43,751 nt of DNA from Lachnospiraceae bacterium UBA7179 (GTDB taxonomy: Bacteria; Bacillota; Clostridia; Lachnospirales; Lachnospiraceae): the NCBI GenBank assembly GCA_002491195.1, contig DKVL01000080.1, positions 14,976 through 58,726 of the forward strand, in the 5' to 3' direction. Within the stretch, counting starts at the first letter, position 1. Each line of letters opens with the position of its first letter. Below the pieces are notes generated by a model. The model had not been told where the DNA came from, searched no databases, and was given only the letters and a program-made list of their open reading frames with translations. The translations under genes were made by a program, and so were the position numbers. This document shows, piece by piece, positions 42,177 to 43,751 of the stretch.

Positions 42177-42273
42177 ACTCTGTTTCTCCCTTTTTCAAAC
42201 TGATATCTGAATAGTCCCCTTGCAATTCCCACTGCAAAAGCGCCACTCCATTTTTGCCCAAATTTCCATTTTT

Positions 42274-42301
42274 ATTATAGGGGATTGCATAGGAAAAACA
42301 A
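42274..42301 (-). promoter_or_regulatory. Promoter of the transporter/partner-switch operon
   Basis: On the minus strand TTGTTT (42296-42301), 16 bp, consensus TATAAT (42274-42279). This is the only convincing promoter I find for the genes between 42176 and 32548. Confidence 0.65.
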
Positions 42302-42440
42302 GGGATCTGGCAGGAACGTCAACTTTCTGGCAAGATCGCATCCTGTCATAAAGAGGACACCTGAGTTTGACACTTTAACTCATACTTCGCATACTGAAAT
42401 ACTTAGAAAAAATAAAGATCAATACTTTCATAAATAAAAA

Positions 42441-42562
42441 TGGTATAGGTACTTCATCTTTGTTATAATGAAATTGAAACAAAAATCATCAACAAAAGGA
42501 GACCTATACCAATGAAAAGTATAACAGAAATTTTTGATAATAGCAAGGAATTACTTGATAGT
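42441..42562 (+). mobile_element. 5' fragment of a transposase gene with hairpin leader
   Basis: A TATAAT box (42464-42469), AAAGGAG and an ATG at 42512 open a frame MKSITEIFDNSKELLDS that then runs into antisense sequence of the YhcG gene. The start resembles N termini of ISLre2 (UPF0236)-like transposases, but too little is left to be sure. A 10-bp inverted repeat (TGGTATAGGT at 42441-42450, ACCTATACCA at 42502-42511) brackets promoter and ribosome site. Confidence 0.4.
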
Positions 42563-43061
42563 AGAGCAGCGACGCTGATAATATGCGCTTGTAATAACCA
42601 GATTTTATATTTCGTTCCAACTCTTTTACTGACCAATACTCATTTGCAACTTCGGTCAGATAAAAATTTCGTTCTTCTTCATTATCTAACCTCATAATTG
42701 TCCGAAGATGTGACCAATGTATTTTACCCATTACAAAATATCCATATGACTTTGGTGGAAATGTTAAATATAACTGCCTGCAGTTTCTAATATTAGCGAC
42801 CGAAAATCCAGTTCCATACTCTTCTGAAAGTTCCTGTGAAAGCCGCTTAACAAGATATGAACCATATCTTGCTTTTGACTCACCCTTTTGTTCCTGTTCA
42901 ATAATGCGTTTTCCCACATTCCAATATGCATAAGTCATAATATTATTTGCAGCGGCATAAGTTTTATTTTTTGCATCATCTAATATTTTATGGACATCCT
43001 TGTAGAATCGTACCTCAACTCTGTATCCATTAATTTCATATCTGACATTTTCAATATTCAT
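42504..43061 (-). pseudogene. YhcG/DUF1016 N-terminal domain protein, truncated
   Basis: About 165 genuine residues of the DUF1016 N-terminal domain: YWNVGKRIIEQEQKGESKARYG, LVKRLSQELSEEYGTGFSVANIRNCRQLY, WSHLRTIMRLDNEEERNFYLTEVANEYWSVKELERNIKSGYYKR. Intact YhcG proteins continue with a PDDEXK nuclease domain; here the sequence after ILS switches at about 42562 to antisense of the transposase fragment, giving a foreign C-terminal tail. The nuclease domain is lost. YhcG proteins are putative nucleases often carried with mobile or defence DNA. It lies 20 bases after the ParE toxin and may be co-transcribed. Confidence 0.75.
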
Positions 43062-43081
43062 TTCTTAATTTTTAAATTACA

Positions 43082-43381
43082 TTAACTAAAAATCTTTGTA
43101 ATATCCTGATACCGATTCACCACCCGATAAATCTCAACTGCCTCTTTATGAACCTTATACAACACAACATAATCATTCCACACCACATACTTATAATCCG
43201 TCTTAAAACTCACACGTTTAGACAAATCTGCACCAATATAAGGAAACTGCTGTATATTCTCAAACTGCCTATAAATCTCCTGAACCGTTTCTAATGCTTT
43301 ATCGGTGTTATCTTCTGCAATAAATTTCTTAATAATTTTTAAATCCTCTGCCACTACTGGATTGATTCGCAATTTCATCAT
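43082..43381 (-). CDS. RelE/ParE-family toxin
   Basis: 99 residues: LRINPVVAEDLKIIKKFIAEDN, a helical hairpin with FENIQQFPYIGADLSKR, then strands YKYVVWNDYVVLYKVHKEAVEIYRVVNRYQD. This is the ParE/RelE toxin fold. I start it at the ATG 43381, 9 bases after GGAG and 4 bases past the antitoxin stop; an upstream in-frame TTG would overlap the antitoxin gene. ParE members poison gyrase and RelE members cut mRNA; which applies is not decided by the sequence. Confidence 0.85.
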   Translation of the reverse strand: MMKLRINPVVAEDLKIIKKFIAEDNTDKALETVQEIYRQFENIQQFPYIGADLSKRVSFKTDYKYVVWNDYVVLYKVHKEAVEIYRVVNRYQDITKIFS

Positions 43382-43385
43382 AAAT

Positions 43386-43634
43386 TTACTCTCCAACCTC
43401 AGCCTTTAATTCATCCATTGTCAGCCAGCCATTTCCATCTTTAACAGCTTCCTCTGCCTCATGCAGCTTCTCAAGCAGCTTTTTTTCTGCTTTATCACGT
43501 TCATAATCTTCTATATCCATTACCACAAATCTGCCCCTGCCATTTTTAGTCAGGAACACAGGCTCTCCGATCTGACAGTTTTTCAAAACCTCATTATAAT
43601 TTCTTAAATCTGATACCGGTAATATACTTGCCAT
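43386..43634 (-). CDS. Phd/YefM-family antitoxin
   Basis: 82 residues with the Phd/YefM DNA-binding start ILPVSDLRNYNEVLKNCQIGEPVFLTKNGRGRFVVMDIEDYE, followed by a charged helical tail that would wrap the toxin. It lies directly before the toxin gene with an own promoter, so it is a type II toxin-antitoxin operon. AAAGGAATGG precedes the ATG. Autoregulation at the promoter is expected for the family. Confidence 0.9.
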   Translation of the reverse strand: MASILPVSDLRNYNEVLKNCQIGEPVFLTKNGRGRFVVMDIEDYERDKAEKKLLEKLHEAEEAVKDGNGWLTMDELKAEVGE

Positions 43635-43679
43635 AGATATACCATTCCTTTCAACTCAAACAATAATATCTCTTTTTAT

Positions 43680-43708
43680 ATTATACTCAAAAACGCTGTA
43701 ATAATCAA
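43680..43708 (-). promoter_or_regulatory. Promoter of the toxin-antitoxin operon
   Basis: On the minus strand TTGATT (43703-43708), 17 bp, TATAAT (43680-43685), about 50 bases before the antitoxin start. Confidence 0.75.
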
Positions 43709-43751
43709 CGAAATATTTTACAGCATACAGAATAAACGCATGAACGAGAAT

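Noticed and set aside
1..43751. CRISPR array
   Set aside because: The only regular direct repeats are the 49-bp rbr units, which have no unique spacers; no cas genes are present.
1..43751. tRNA or rRNA genes
   Set aside because: No stretch with tRNA arm motifs (GTTCGAATC-type T arm with matching acceptor) or rRNA-like sequence was found by eye.

Overview
The window looks like chromosome of a Gram-positive anaerobe of the Clostridia, most likely a Lachnospiraceae species. The basis is a set of moderately AT-rich genes with strong GGAGG-type ribosome sites and near-consensus sigma-A promoters, a glmS ribozyme, a PerR-like regulator beside a reverse rubrerythrin, the short archaeal/eukaryote-type prolyl-tRNA synthetase, and several clostridial families. 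The species assignment is inference. Almost everything is transcribed from the minus strand; only a secreted repeat protein, a decayed BlaI gene, the perR-rbr pair and a transposase scrap lie on the plus strand.

Layout. 1-4.9 kb: edge-truncated SWIM zinc-finger protein, xylB with a possible attenuator, and glmS preceded by its ribozyme. 4.9-12.6 kb: secreted BspA/LRR-like protein, NCS2 purine permease, a dead BlaI repressor with surviving operator-like sites, a flavin-binding PNPOx-like protein, an operon of small membrane protein, ArsR regulator and SGNH acetylesterase with an autoregulatory-looking palindrome, a ParE scrap, YwqG and an iron-sulfur flavoprotein. 12.6-19.5 kb: MazG scrap, ackA with a perfect CRE, proS, a decayed AAA-ATPase/TOPRIM (PARIS/OLD-like) defence pair, a small membrane protein, a 163-bp palindrome, polysaccharide deacetylase, MecA-like adaptor, and an unknown gene with a structured leader. 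19.5-32.3 kb: RluA-type pseudouridine synthase, OmpR-type two-component system, perR and reverse rubrerythrin with a 49-bp tandem repeat at its 3' end, a transglutaminase-like protein, a large membrane-anchored protein with a C39-like tail, a GSTCD-like methyltransferase, a SUKH protein, pgi and a membrane protein.

32.5-42.3 kb is the most unusual part: an apparent single transcription unit encoding a phosphotransferase, a MATE transporter fused to an RsbW-like ATPase domain, a cNMP-binding-fold protein, a free RsbW-like kinase, a STAS anti-sigma-antagonist-like protein, an MFS transporter fused to an extracytoplasmic propeller and a Cache-like sensor, a GNAT enzyme, a membrane SpoIIE/RsbU phosphatase and perhaps a small helical protein. 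All parts of a partner-switching circuit are present, but no sigma factor, and two regulatory or sensory domains are fused to transporters. I propose a transporter-coupled partner-switching module. The right edge holds a Phd/ParE toxin-antitoxin pair and a YhcG (DUF1016) gene truncated by a transposase fragment.

The spaces between genes carry a dispersed palindromic repeat with AGGAACTGTT arms, a second dispersed repeat of about 95 bp, and several gene remnants, so the region has had substantial turnover.
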